From: Thermodesulfobium acidiphilum | GTDB lineage: Bacteria; Thermodesulfobiota; Thermodesulfobiia; Thermodesulfobiales; Thermodesulfobiaceae | NCBI RefSeq assembly: GCF_003057965.1 | Contig: NZ_CP020921.1 | Span: 498,501-562,500, forward strand | Length of the DNA: 64,000 bases | Reading direction: 5' to 3' | Shown: one piece after another, positions 55,763 to 64,000 of the stretch | Position numbering within the stretch: the stretch's first letter is position 1 | Layout of the letters: every line of letters begins with the position of its first letter | Translations under genes and position numbers: made by a program | The notes under the pieces: generated by a model | What the model was told of the DNA's origin: nothing | Database searches by the model: none | What the model saw: only the letters and a program-made list of their open reading frames with translations

Positions 55763-55854
55763 TTATAAAAGTTATAAAATAGTTATAGATTATAAATTTT
55801 TTACCTTTATGTTATCCAACATCAACAGGGCTAATTACTTTTTAAGGAGGTTAA

Positions 55855-56562
55855 ATGTTTGAAATAATACCTGCAATTGATATATACCGGAATAATGTTG
55901 TTAGACTCTATCGAGGTGATTTTGATAAAATAAAAATATATGGGAAACCTGAAGAATATTTTGATAAGCTAAAATCTTCTGGAATTAATTTTGTGCACAT
56001 AATTGATCTGGAGGCTTCTAAAAGTGGTAAATTTACTGCATTTAACGTTCTTGAAATGGCAAAGTCAAGGGGTTTTGTCGTCCAATGGGGGGGAGGAATA
56101 AGAAAATACGATGATGTTAAGGAACTGGCAAAGTTGGGAGCCGATAGAGTTATTATTGGAACGGTTGCTTTTACTGATGAGGAAACTCTTGATAGGATTT
56201 TAAAAGATTTTGGAGACAAAGTCCTTATTTCTTTAGATTTTAAGGATGAAAAACTTTGTTATCATGGATGGACTTCTTCAATTTCCTTAGAATTAAAAGA
56301 TTTACAGAATAAATTTGCGAACAAAAATAATCTGGGTTTTTTGGTTACAGACATAAATAAAGATGGTACGCTTTCTGATCCTTCGGAAGAGTTATTTGAA
56401 AGTATTAGAAAAATATTTCCAAAACACAGATTAATAGGTGCTGGAGGAATCTCAAAAAAAGAACACATTCATGTCCTTGAAAGCATTGGGTTTAACGGTG
56501 CGGTAATAGGTAAAGCATGGGTGGAAGGTCATATAAAATTTTTTGATGGAAGGGTAATTTAA
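55855..56562 (+). CDS. hisA: Phosphoribosylformimino-AICAR ribotide isomerase
   Basis: 235 residues, TIM barrel with two phosphate sites. IPAIDIYRNNVVRLYRGDF carries the first catalytic Asp; LISLDFKDEKLCYHGW and VTDINKDGTLSDP the second region; GAGGIS and GAVIGKAW bind phosphate. VVRLYRGD and HGW favour HisA over HisF. AAGGAGG precedes the ATG; purF follows after 2 bp. Confidence 0.92.
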   Translation: MFEIIPAIDIYRNNVVRLYRGDFDKIKIYGKPEEYFDKLKSSGINFVHIIDLEASKSGKFTAFNVLEMAKSRGFVVQWGGGIRKYDDVKELAKLGADRVIIGTVAFTDEETLDRILKDFGDKVLISLDFKDEKLCYHGWTSSISLELKDLQNKFANKNNLGFLVTDINKDGTLSDPSEELFESIRKIFPKHRLIGAGGISKKEHIHVLESIGFNGAVIGKAWVEGHIKFFDGRVI

Positions 56563-56564
56563 TC

Positions 56565-57950
56565 ATGTGTGGAATATTTGGAATTCTTTGCCCATCGAGG
56601 AAAGATGTTGCTAAGCATACATATTTTGCTTTATATTCACTTCAACATAGAGGGCAAGAAAGTTGTGGTATAGCTGCTACTGATGGGACAAGTTTGATGA
56701 TACAAAGGTCTATGGGTTTAGTATCTTCTGCATTTTCTGAAAGAGAACTCCAGGAATTATATGGTTATGCTGCTCTTGGTCATGTTAGGTATTCAACAAC
56801 TGGAAGGCCTAGTATAGAAAACGCACAGCCTTTAAAGATGAGATATAAAGGCGGAACCTTTGCTTTAGCGCACAATGGAAATATTGTGAACGTCAAAGAA
56901 CTCAGAGAGCAAGTTTATAGCCTTGGTATTTCACCATACACATCTTCTGATACAGAGCTTATGGGCCATTTAATTGCTAGAAACTTCCAGGATGATTTTA
57001 AATCAACTCTTGCCAACGTGTGTAAGGGATTCATTGGTGCTTATTCTTTAGTTTTTTTAACTGAGGAAGAAATTTATGCAATTAGGGATCCATGGGGTTT
57101 TAGACCACTTTGTATGGGCTCTTATGAAGATGGTTTTGTGATATCGTCTGAAACTTGTGCATTTGACATTATTGGTGCGAGATTTATTAAGGAAATTTCA
57201 CCTGGCGAAATGGTTAGGATTCACAGAAATGGTTATGAAGTGGACCAAATATTAGAACCACAAGGTAATTTCTTGTGTTCTTTTGAATATATATACTTTG
57301 CTAGACCTGATTCTGTAGTTATGGGAAAGCGACTTTATGAGGTTAGAAAGAGATTTGGCGAACTTTTAGCTGAAGAATCGCCAGTAGATGCTGATATAGT
57401 TGTCAGTATACCAGACTCAGGTACTCCAGCTGCAATTGGCTTTGCCCAAAGGTGCAAAATACCCTTTAACGAGGTATTTATAAAAAATAGATATGTAGGA
57501 AGGACTTTTATTCAACCTACAAAAGAATTAAGAGAAAGAGGCGTTCGCCTAAAATTAAATCCTATTTCGGAATTGGTTAGAGGAAAAAGAGTTGTGGTTG
57601 TAGATGATTCTATTGTTCGAGGTACGACAAGTAAGGAAATTGTTAAAATGCTTTGGGAGTGCGAGCCAAAAGAAATCCATTTTAGAGTAAGTTCTCCAAT
57701 GGTTAGCCATCCATGTTTTTATGGTATTGATACTGCTTCAAGAGGAGAGCTTTTGGCTAGTAAAATGAATGTTGAGCAGATTAGGGAGTTTCTTTGTGTA
57801 AATAGCCTGGCATACCTTTCAACAAAAAGTACTATTGAGGCTATCGGGATTGAATATCCATGTCTTGCCTGTTTTGGGGCAGATTATCCTACTTATATAC
57901 CCAGTGAGGAAGTTAGAGAAAAGTATGTGCTTGAAAAAAACGAAAAGTGA
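56565..57950 (+). CDS. purF: Amidophosphoribosyltransferase
   Basis: 461 residues. First committed purine step. N-terminal Ntn glutaminase begins MCGIFGIL, so Cys2 becomes nucleophile with no propeptide; LQHRGQESCG follows. PRTase motif VVVVDDSIVRGTTSK. Cys residues for an Fe-S cluster as in the B. subtilis type are suggested by CLACFGADYP near the end and CSFEYIYFARPDS. Confidence 0.97.
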   Translation: MCGIFGILCPSRKDVAKHTYFALYSLQHRGQESCGIAATDGTSLMIQRSMGLVSSAFSERELQELYGYAALGHVRYSTTGRPSIENAQPLKMRYKGGTFALAHNGNIVNVKELREQVYSLGISPYTSSDTELMGHLIARNFQDDFKSTLANVCKGFIGAYSLVFLTEEEIYAIRDPWGFRPLCMGSYEDGFVISSETCAFDIIGARFIKEISPGEMVRIHRNGYEVDQILEPQGNFLCSFEYIYFARPDSVVMGKRLYEVRKRFGELLAEESPVDADIVVSIPDSGTPAAIGFAQRCKIPFNEVFIKNRYVGRTFIQPTKELRERGVRLKLNPISELVRGKRVVVVDDSIVRGTTSKEIVKMLWECEPKEIHFRVSSPMVSHPCFYGIDTASRGELLASKMNVEQIREFLCVNSLAYLSTKSTIEAIGIEYPCLACFGADYPTYIPSEEVREKYVLEKNEK

Positions 57951-58023
57951 TAAATGATAAATACTAATATTTATTACTTTCTTATCATAAATTTATAATT
58001 GTTTTATAGAAAGAAGGTGTGTT

Positions 58024-59040
58024 ATGCAAGAAGAAGAACTAACATATAAAAAATCTGGAGTGAATATCGAGAGTGCAAATAAGTTTGTAAATGAGATCAA
58101 AAAGATAACTAATAAAGCTTTTGGATCTTTTTCTGAGAGTTTGGGAGATGGTTTTGCCGGTTTTTATCCTCTTGATAATTTTGGTTCTGATTTTATCTTG
58201 CTATCTTCTTGTGATGGAGTTGGGACAAAAGTTTTAGTTGCAAAAAAGGCAAATATCTGGAGTGGAATAGGTCAAGACTTAGTAGCTATGAACGTTAACG
58301 ATATATTGGTGCACGGTGGAAAGCCTTTATTTTTTTTAGATTATATTGCATGTTCTAAATTAGATACAAAAATCGCATTAGAAATTGTTTCCTCCATAAT
58401 CGAAGCCCTAAAACCTACAGGTGGAGTTTTATTAGGGGGAGAGACTGCTGAAATGCCAGATCTTTATAAAAAAGGCGACTGGGATCTCTCAGGTTTTGTA
58501 GTAGGCGCTGTTAAGAGGTCTTCTCTTTTGCCAAGGAATATTAAATCAGGAAATATTTTAATTGGATTAGCTTCAAATGGAGTTCACAGCAACGGTTTTT
58601 CTCTAATAAGAAGAATTATTAAAGATTATAAAATTAATATACTTAAAAGTGTAACTCCAGAAGGTATCAGTTTGGCTAAAGAACTTTTGAAACCTACTAA
58701 AGTCTATTATTCAGATATATATCCTTTTATTGAAAAAGGTATGATTAATGGTCTTGCACACATTACAGGAGGTGGTATAGAAGGAAATTTAATTAGGATT
58801 TTACCAAAAAACGTTAAGGCAGTGATAAAAAAGGATTTTGACATACCATGGATTTTTAAATGGATTTCAGATCACGGTGTGAGCGAAGAAGAAATGTATA
58901 GGGTATTTAACATGGGTATTGGGATGATATTAGTTGTCAACCCTTCGAACGTAGATGAAATTTTAAGATATTTAGGTTCAAATGCTAAAGTAATAGGCAA
59001 AATTGTTTCCTCTGATGAGAGGAGAGTTGAATTTGAATAA
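58024..59040 (+). CDS. purM: Phosphoribosylformylglycinamidine cyclo-ligase
   Basis: 338 residues, AIR synthetase. LSSCDGVGTKVLVA, DLVAMNVNDILVHGGKPLFFLDY, LLGGETAEMPDLY, GLASNGVHSNGFSLIR and HITGGGIEGN are family signatures. Overlaps purN by 8 bp. Confidence 0.97.
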   Translation: MQEEELTYKKSGVNIESANKFVNEIKKITNKAFGSFSESLGDGFAGFYPLDNFGSDFILLSSCDGVGTKVLVAKKANIWSGIGQDLVAMNVNDILVHGGKPLFFLDYIACSKLDTKIALEIVSSIIEALKPTGGVLLGGETAEMPDLYKKGDWDLSGFVVGAVKRSSLLPRNIKSGNILIGLASNGVHSNGFSLIRRIIKDYKINILKSVTPEGISLAKELLKPTKVYYSDIYPFIEKGMINGLAHITGGGIEGNLIRILPKNVKAVIKKDFDIPWIFKWISDHGVSEEEMYRVFNMGIGMILVVNPSNVDEILRYLGSNAKVIGKIVSSDERRVEFE

Positions 59041-59635
59041 ACTAAAAGTTGGAGTTTTAGCTTCTGGTAGAGGATCAAATTTTAAAGCTATTGTACAAAA
59101 GGTAGATAGTGCTGAAGTAAAGGTGTTAATAGTTGATAATCCAGATGCAAAAGCTATAGAAATAGCTAAAGAATTTGACGTTCCGTATGAAGTTGTGGAT
59201 AGAAAAAAATTTATCAGTAAATTAAGTTTTGAAAAAGAAATAATTAATATTTTGGAATCATATAAGGTAGAACTAATAGCTTTAGCTGGTTTTATGAGAA
59301 TTCTGAGTTCTGATTTCGTAGAACGCTTTAAATGGAAAATAATGAATATACACCCCTCTCTTCTACCCTCTTTCCCTGGGCTTAACGCACAAAAACAGGC
59401 TCTTGATTATGGTGTAAGAGTTAGCGGTTGCACTGTTCATTTTGTTGATGCTGGGACTGATACCGGTCCAATAATCTTACAAGCTGTTGTTCCTGTACTT
59501 GATGATGACAACCCGGAGACTTTAGCCTCAAGAATTTTAAATGAAGAACACAAAATATATCCATTTGCTATCACACTCTTTGCTCAGAATAGATTGGTAA
59601 TTGACGGAAGAAAGGTAAAAATTAAAAATATATAA
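59033..59635 (+). CDS. purN: Phosphoribosylglycinamide formyltransferase (folate-dependent)
   Basis: 200 residues. VLASGRGSNFKAIV, LAGFMRIL, NIHPSLLPSFPGLNAQ with catalytic Asn/His, and VHFVDAGTDTGPIILQ with the Asp. TTG 59033 has GAGAGGAG 8 nt upstream; the longer frame from 59003 lies before the site. Uses formyl-THF made by FolD. Confidence 0.95.
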   Translation: MNKLKVGVLASGRGSNFKAIVQKVDSAEVKVLIVDNPDAKAIEIAKEFDVPYEVVDRKKFISKLSFEKEIINILESYKVELIALAGFMRILSSDFVERFKWKIMNIHPSLLPSFPGLNAQKQALDYGVRVSGCTVHFVDAGTDTGPIILQAVVPVLDDDNPETLASRILNEEHKIYPFAITLFAQNRLVIDGRKVKIKNI

Positions 59636-59665
59636 TATGTACAATGAATTTTAAGGAGGTCTAAT

Positions 59666-61162
59666 ATGCAAAGAGCTTTAATAAGTGTTTATAATAAGAA
59701 TGGTATTGAAGAATTTGCAAAAGAAATAAATAAATTAGGCTATGGTTTACTCTCAACAGGTGGAACTGCAAAGTATCTAAAGTCTTTTGATTTTCCTGTA
59801 ATTGAAGTTTCTGAATATACTCACTTTCCTGAGATTTTGGGTGGAAGGGTAAAAACTCTTCATCCAATAATTTTCGGTGGTATTCTGGCCCAAAGAGATA
59901 ACCCAAATCATATACAACAGATAAAGAATTTAGATACTATAGATATCGTAGTGGTAAATCTTTATCCGTTTCTTGAAACTTTGAATAGGGGTGCTCCAAT
60001 TGAGGAAATAATTGAGATGATTGATATTGGAGGAGTAGCTCTTATTAGGGCTGCTGCCAAAAATTATAAAGACGTACTTGTTTTGGTGGATCCAGACGAT
60101 TATAAAAAGACCATTGAACTTTTGAGAAACAATACAATGACACTTGAGTATAGAAAATATCTTGCTGCTAAAGCCTTTCAACACACTGCCTCCTATGATT
60201 CTCATATAGCAGCGTATCTTTCAGAAGATCTATTCCAGGAACAATTTACCCTTACAGGCAAGAGAGTTCAAAGCCTTAGATACGGGGAAAACCCTCATCA
60301 GAAAGCTTTTCTTTATAAAACTGAAGATGGATATCCACTTGATGCTGAGTTTTTAAGCGGAAAGGAACTTTCTTTTAATAATATTGTAGATATAGATGCG
60401 GCCTTACGCTTTCTTTATGATTTTATAGATGAGAAAGCAGTTGTAATAATAAAGCATAATCAAGCGTGTGGTTTTGCAGTTGCTGATGATCTCTTGACTG
60501 CCTATATTAAGGCTTATGAAGGTGATAAAGAGTCGGCTTTCGGTGGTATAGTGGCTATAAATGGTGTAGTTGATGAAGTTTTGGCTAGAGAAATTTATAA
60601 AAACTTTTACGAAGTAGTATATGCTATTGATTTTACCGAAAAGGCTCTTGAAATTTTGCAGGAAAAAAGAAATTTAAGAATTTTGAGAGGTTCAACCAAA
60701 AGAACTAATTGGAATTATAACATAAAACAAGTTGGGGCTGGTTTTTTGCTTCAAACTGAAGACTTTTTAAAAATAGATAACCTAGAAGTAGTTACTAAGG
60801 TAAAGCCAGATGAAAAGACAATGAAAGATTTAATCTTTGCCTGGAAATTATGTAGAAACTTTAAGTCGAATGCAATTGTTTTTGCAAAAGATGGCCAATT
60901 AGTAGGTGCTGGCGCTGGCCAGTCAAGTAGAGTAATGTCTGTAAGAATTGCTGGAATGAGAGCGCAGGAAAGATCTATTGGAGCCAGTCTTGCTTCTGAT
61001 GGATTTTTCCCATTTAAAGATTCAATAACTCTTGCAGGAGAATATGGTATCAAGGCAATTATTCAACCTGGTGGTTCTAGGAGAGATGAAGAAGTGATTG
61101 AAGAGGCCGATAGGCTTGGGATACCTATGGTATTTACTCACAGAAGACATTTTTATCATTAA
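59666..61162 (+). CDS. purH: AICAR formyltransferase/IMP cyclohydrolase
   Basis: 498 residues. N-terminal MGS-like cyclohydrolase domain (LISVYNKNGIEEFA, LLSTGGTAKYL, HPIIFGGILA), C-terminal transformylase (RYGENPHQKAF, IIKHNQACGFAV, SAFGGIVAIN, IIQPGGSRRDEEV). Last two steps to IMP. AAGGAGG precedes ATG. Confidence 0.97.
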   Translation: MQRALISVYNKNGIEEFAKEINKLGYGLLSTGGTAKYLKSFDFPVIEVSEYTHFPEILGGRVKTLHPIIFGGILAQRDNPNHIQQIKNLDTIDIVVVNLYPFLETLNRGAPIEEIIEMIDIGGVALIRAAAKNYKDVLVLVDPDDYKKTIELLRNNTMTLEYRKYLAAKAFQHTASYDSHIAAYLSEDLFQEQFTLTGKRVQSLRYGENPHQKAFLYKTEDGYPLDAEFLSGKELSFNNIVDIDAALRFLYDFIDEKAVVIIKHNQACGFAVADDLLTAYIKAYEGDKESAFGGIVAINGVVDEVLAREIYKNFYEVVYAIDFTEKALEILQEKRNLRILRGSTKRTNWNYNIKQVGAGFLLQTEDFLKIDNLEVVTKVKPDEKTMKDLIFAWKLCRNFKSNAIVFAKDGQLVGAGAGQSSRVMSVRIAGMRAQERSIGASLASDGFFPFKDSITLAGEYGIKAIIQPGGSRRDEEVIEEADRLGIPMVFTHRRHFYH

Positions 61163-61232
61163 AATATGACATTTAGGTAAAAAACCAAGAGGTCTTTAAA
61201 GGAATTAATATATTTTTAGTTGGGAGGTATAT

Positions 61233-62465
61233 GTGGGTTCGATTTTAGTTATTGGTAGTGGAGCAAGAGAACACGCGATTGCCTGGCGTCTTAAAAAGGA
61301 AGGAAAGGATGTTTTCCTTTCTCCAGGAAATGGTGGTACGTCTTTAAACTGGATAAATAAGATTCTCTCAAAAGATGAGATAGAGTCTTTTTGTAAGGTT
61401 GCAGGAGTAGACCTTATAGTTGTAGGCCCTGAAAAACCGCTTACCGAAGGAATTGCTGATTTTTTGAGATCAAAAGGCTTCTGGGTTTTTGGGCCAGGTA
61501 GGGAAGGTGCAAAGCTGGAAGGAAGTAAGGTTTTTGCAAAATCTTTTATGAAGAGAAACAACCTTCCAACTGCTGACTTTGTTATATATGAAGACGAAGG
61601 TTCCTTAATAAAGCACTTTGATAATTGTAAGTATCCTGTTGTTATAAAAGCTGATGGGCTTGCAGCTGGAAAGGGAGTAATAGTAGCTCATGAGAAAGAA
61701 GAGGCTCTTGAGGCAATAGGTTTTCTAAAAAATAACTTTCCTGAGGCCTCCAAATACATAATTGTAGAAGAGTGTTTGGTAGGGAAGGAACTATCTCTTT
61801 TTGTGTTAATTAATGATAAAGGCCATGTAGTTTTGGATAATGCAAGAGATTATAAAAGGTTAAACGATTTTGATGAGGGTCCTAATACAGGGGGTATGGG
61901 TTCATATTCGCCTGTTGACGATCTACCTGAATTTCAAATTAACAAAATTCAAAATAATATTGTTGAACCTACAATCAGAGCTTTGAGAAAGGAAAATATC
62001 TCTTACCAAGGGGTTTTATATTTTGGAATAATGTTGACAAAAGAAGGGCCGTCGATTTTAGAATTCAATTGCAGGTTTGGCGATCCTGAAGCACAGGTAC
62101 TTGTTCCAAGAATTCTTAATTTTTCAGAACTTTTGTATGTCGTAGCAAAAAACGAAAAAATACCTGAACCAAAAATTTCAAGTAAAAAAGCCCTGTCAGT
62201 GGTTCTGACTGCAAAGGGATATCCAAATAATCCTGAGACAGGAAAGAGAATAAATATTGATGAAAGAATTTTTGAGGATGAGGACGTTGTAATCTTTTAT
62301 GCAGGGGTAGTAAGAGACAAAAATAATCTTTTTACTTCTTCTGGTAGAGTTTTGAACGTAGTAGGTATGGGAGATACCTTTGAAGAAGCAAGAAATAAGG
62401 CTTACAGTTCGATTAAGTATATAAATTTCGAAGGTATGCATTTTAGGAGGGACATAGGTTTATGA
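61233..62465 (+). CDS. purD: Phosphoribosylamine-glycine ligase
   Basis: 410 residues, ATP-grasp. LVIGSGAREHAIAWRL, VVGPEKPLTEGIAD, VIKADGLAAGKGVIVA, GPNTGGMGSYSP and EFNCRFGDPEAQ. GTG 61233 with GGGAGG 5 nt upstream; the ATG at 61231 is in another frame. Overlaps purE by 4 bp. Confidence 0.97.
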   Translation: MGSILVIGSGAREHAIAWRLKKEGKDVFLSPGNGGTSLNWINKILSKDEIESFCKVAGVDLIVVGPEKPLTEGIADFLRSKGFWVFGPGREGAKLEGSKVFAKSFMKRNNLPTADFVIYEDEGSLIKHFDNCKYPVVIKADGLAAGKGVIVAHEKEEALEAIGFLKNNFPEASKYIIVEECLVGKELSLFVLINDKGHVVLDNARDYKRLNDFDEGPNTGGMGSYSPVDDLPEFQINKIQNNIVEPTIRALRKENISYQGVLYFGIMLTKEGPSILEFNCRFGDPEAQVLVPRILNFSELLYVVAKNEKIPEPKISSKKALSVVLTAKGYPNNPETGKRINIDERIFEDEDVVIFYAGVVRDKNNLFTSSGRVLNVVGMGDTFEEARNKAYSSIKYINFEGMHFRRDIGL

Positions 62466-62953
62466 TTTCTTTGGTAATTGGAAGTTACAATGATTATGAA
62501 GCAATTATTCCTGCAATCAAGGAACTTAAAAAGTTTAACCTTAAGTTTGAACTTGTTGTTAGTTCTGCTCATAGAAACACAGAAGAAACTATAGAGTGGG
62601 CAAAAAAAGCAGAAAGTAGAGGTACAGAAGTAATTATTGCTTTTGCTGGCCTTGCTGCTCACCTCCCTGGTGTATTAGCTGCTGTAACTACTCTACCTGT
62701 TATAGGAGTTCCTTTAACGAATTCTCCTGTTTCGGGTATGGATTCAATGTTTTCTATTGTTCAGATGCCTTCGGGAGTACCTGTTGCAACAGTTGGACTT
62801 GGAAATGTAAAAAACGCAATTTATCTTGCCATGAGAATTTTGTCAATTAAATATCCTGATATCAAGAGCAAGCTTTTAAAGGCTTCTGAAGATATGAAGA
62901 AAAATATCCGTGAACAAAATAAAGTTCTTCAAGAAAAGTTAAAGGATCTGTAA
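62462..62953 (+). CDS. purE: N5-carboxyaminoimidazole ribonucleotide mutase (PurE), divergent active site
   Basis: 163 residues. VVSSAHRNTEETIEWA, AGLAAHLPGVLAAVTTLPVIGVPL and FSIVQMPSGVPVATVGLGN are PurE features. The N-terminal GSDSD loop is GSYND here, so the first Ser-Asp pair that binds the ribose phosphate is changed. No purK is adjacent, so use of bicarbonate/CO2 directly (class II behaviour) is possible but not shown. Confidence 0.9.
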   Translation: MISLVIGSYNDYEAIIPAIKELKKFNLKFELVVSSAHRNTEETIEWAKKAESRGTEVIIAFAGLAAHLPGVLAAVTTLPVIGVPLTNSPVSGMDSMFSIVQMPSGVPVATVGLGNVKNAIYLAMRILSIKYPDIKSKLLKASEDMKKNIREQNKVLQEKLKDL

Positions 62954-63757
62954 TTGCTTTTTTTAATAATGTTTTTTGATTTTTCGATTCACCTTTCGGA
63001 GGCTACAGCTTCTGCGCTACGTTTAGCGGGTTTAAGAACAGGTAAGATTACTACTTCTTTATCCTTCTATAATATAATCGCTCTGGTTTCAAGGATGTCA
63101 AATATGTTTCAAGCTCCTCTTTTAGGCGTACTTGTTGATTCGGCGGTATTGACAGGTAAGATTGATACATTGGGAAATAATTTTAGAGCTGTTATCTTTT
63201 GCGGCGCACTTGGAGATATTCTGGCAATAATATTACTACCATATTCTGTTGCTTTTTTCTCAAGAATAATTTTATGGTTTGAGGAAACCGGATCAGTTCC
63301 AATGGCCCTTTTTAAGCTTTTAAGCTTTAAAAATATTAAACTTGTTTCAAGGGATTTTGCTAATGTAAAGTTCATAAAGAGGTTTGAAGATTTTGATTTT
63401 AAAGGAATTCCAAAAAAGTTTATTTTTTTTAATATTGTGGTTGTTGCCGTATATACAGTTGGAGTGATGTCATCACTGTTTGCTGGAGCACACCTTGCTG
63501 CTTATAGAGTGACAGCTACTCAACTTTCTGGAATTGTAAATGGTCTTGCTACTATATTAATGGCTTTTGTTGTCGATCCTACTGCAGCACTAATTACTGA
63601 TGACGCTTTGCACAAAAGAAGGACTTACAATAACGTTGAGTCTATGGTATATCTACTCCTCTTTACAAGAATTTTAGGATCTCTAATTTTATCTCAAATC
63701 ATTTTTTTGCCTGCTACCTGGTATATAATGAGTGTAACTTTATTTTTACACAGATAA
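62954..63757 (+). CDS. amj: Lipid II flippase Amj family protein
   Basis: 267 residues with about six membrane helices. FDFSIHLSEATASALRLAGLRTGKI, SLSFYNIIALVSRMSNMFQAPLLGVLVD match the Amj (DUF2837) family, shown in B. subtilis to flip lipid II when MurJ is absent. TTG start directly after purE, in the same run. Confidence 0.85.
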   Translation: MLFLIMFFDFSIHLSEATASALRLAGLRTGKITTSLSFYNIIALVSRMSNMFQAPLLGVLVDSAVLTGKIDTLGNNFRAVIFCGALGDILAIILLPYSVAFFSRIILWFEETGSVPMALFKLLSFKNIKLVSRDFANVKFIKRFEDFDFKGIPKKFIFFNIVVVAVYTVGVMSSLFAGAHLAAYRVTATQLSGIVNGLATILMAFVVDPTAALITDDALHKRRTYNNVESMVYLLLFTRILGSLILSQIIFLPATWYIMSVTLFLHR

Positions 63758-63797
63758 TATCTTTAAGTTTTTAAATAAACTTTTAAGGAGGATTGTT

Positions 63798-64000
63798 TTG
63801 ATTGACAAAGAGACAATACTACATGTTGCCAATCTTGCAAGATTAGAATTAAAGGATAGTGAAGTTGAGAGCCTAAAAGAAGATCTTGGTAAAATCTTGA
63901 ATTATTTTATTACTTTAAACGACGTGAATACTGATGATGTAGAACCTACCTTTCATCCTTTTCCAATAAATAATGTTTTTAGGGAAGATATTGTAAAGAA
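63798..64000 (+). CDS. gatC: Asp-tRNA(Asn)/Glu-tRNA(Gln) amidotransferase subunit C (5' part)
   Basis: The first 67 residues are visible before the window ends. HVANLARLELKDSEVESL, LGKILNYFITLNDVNTDDVEPTFHPFP and VFREDI are typical GatC. TTG start with AAGGAGG at 63785-63791. gatA and gatB probably follow outside the window. Confidence 0.93.
   Translation, partial: MIDKETILHVANLARLELKDSEVESLKEDLGKILNYFITLNDVNTDDVEPTFHPFPINNVFREDIVK

Noticed and set aside
55855-56562. HisF instead of HisA
   Set aside because: VVRLYRGD and the YHGW segment follow HisA; the HisF start pattern (CLDV) is absent.

Overview
The window is AT-rich, tightly packed chromosomal DNA with about 60 protein genes, very short intergenic gaps, many stop/start overlaps and heavy use of TTG and GTG starts. 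The mix is unusual. There is a type IV pilus secretin (PilQ) operon and an LPS-type acyltransferase fold, as in two-membrane bacteria. Alongside these are features common in Firmicutes: a T-box leader, RNase J, YlxR/YlxP, NrnA, AroH-type chorismate mutase and the Amj lipid II flippase. This would fit a deep-branching thermophilic lineage such as Thermodesulfobium, but that name is an inference from gene content and base composition. No rRNA, tRNA, CRISPR array, IS element or phage gene was seen.

Layout. 1-7.2 kb: end of an unknown gene, then a four-gene signalling operon (Cache/HAMP receptor with a degenerate chemotaxis tip, VWA protein, pseudokinase-PP2C phosphatase, zinc-ribbon Ser/Thr kinase with Sel1 repeats) resembling a TerY-phosphorylation triad. 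7.2-12.3 kb: promoter, leucine T-box and ilvB-ilvN-ilvC-leuA. 12.5-18.5 kb: pilMNOPQ, a polysaccharide deacetylase and a universal stress protein. 18.4-27.3 kb, minus strand: a ten-gene operon rpsO-pnp-nth-PHP-ino1-acyltransferase-PHP-pgsA-patA-pimA, which looks like a phosphatidylinositol mannoside-type glycolipid pathway in the same gene order as mycobacterial pgsA1-patA-pimA. 27.5-31.2 kb: RuvX-like nuclease, dCMP deaminase, WecA- and WecB-type genes, and a LUD protein. 31.5-38.1 kb: the full F1Fo ATP synthase operon. 38.1-43.7 kb: murA, a phosphodiester glycosidase, a phosphohexomutase and RNase J. 43.8-51.2 kb: rimP-nusA-ylxR-infB-ylxP-rbfA-nrnA-truB-ribF. 51.2-64 kb: aroH, then folD-hisC-HAD-hisB-hisH-hisA-purF-purM-purN-purH-purD-purE-amj-gatC.

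Functionally the window covers branched-chain amino acid, histidine and purine synthesis, energy conversion, RNA processing and decay, translation, envelope glycans and lipids, pili and protein-phosphorylation signalling.

Three observations stand out. (1) The inositol-lipid operon has two PHP-domain genes that are candidates for the phosphatase step. (2) The signalling operon's receptor has lost the standard chemotaxis contact residues, and its phosphatase carries a dead kinase domain. (3) Four conserved genes (acyltransferase, murA, RNase J, nrnA) have no ATG, GTG or TTG upstream of their conserved N-termini. Three of them have a good ribosome-binding site placed before an AUU or CUG codon; the murA start remains unresolved.
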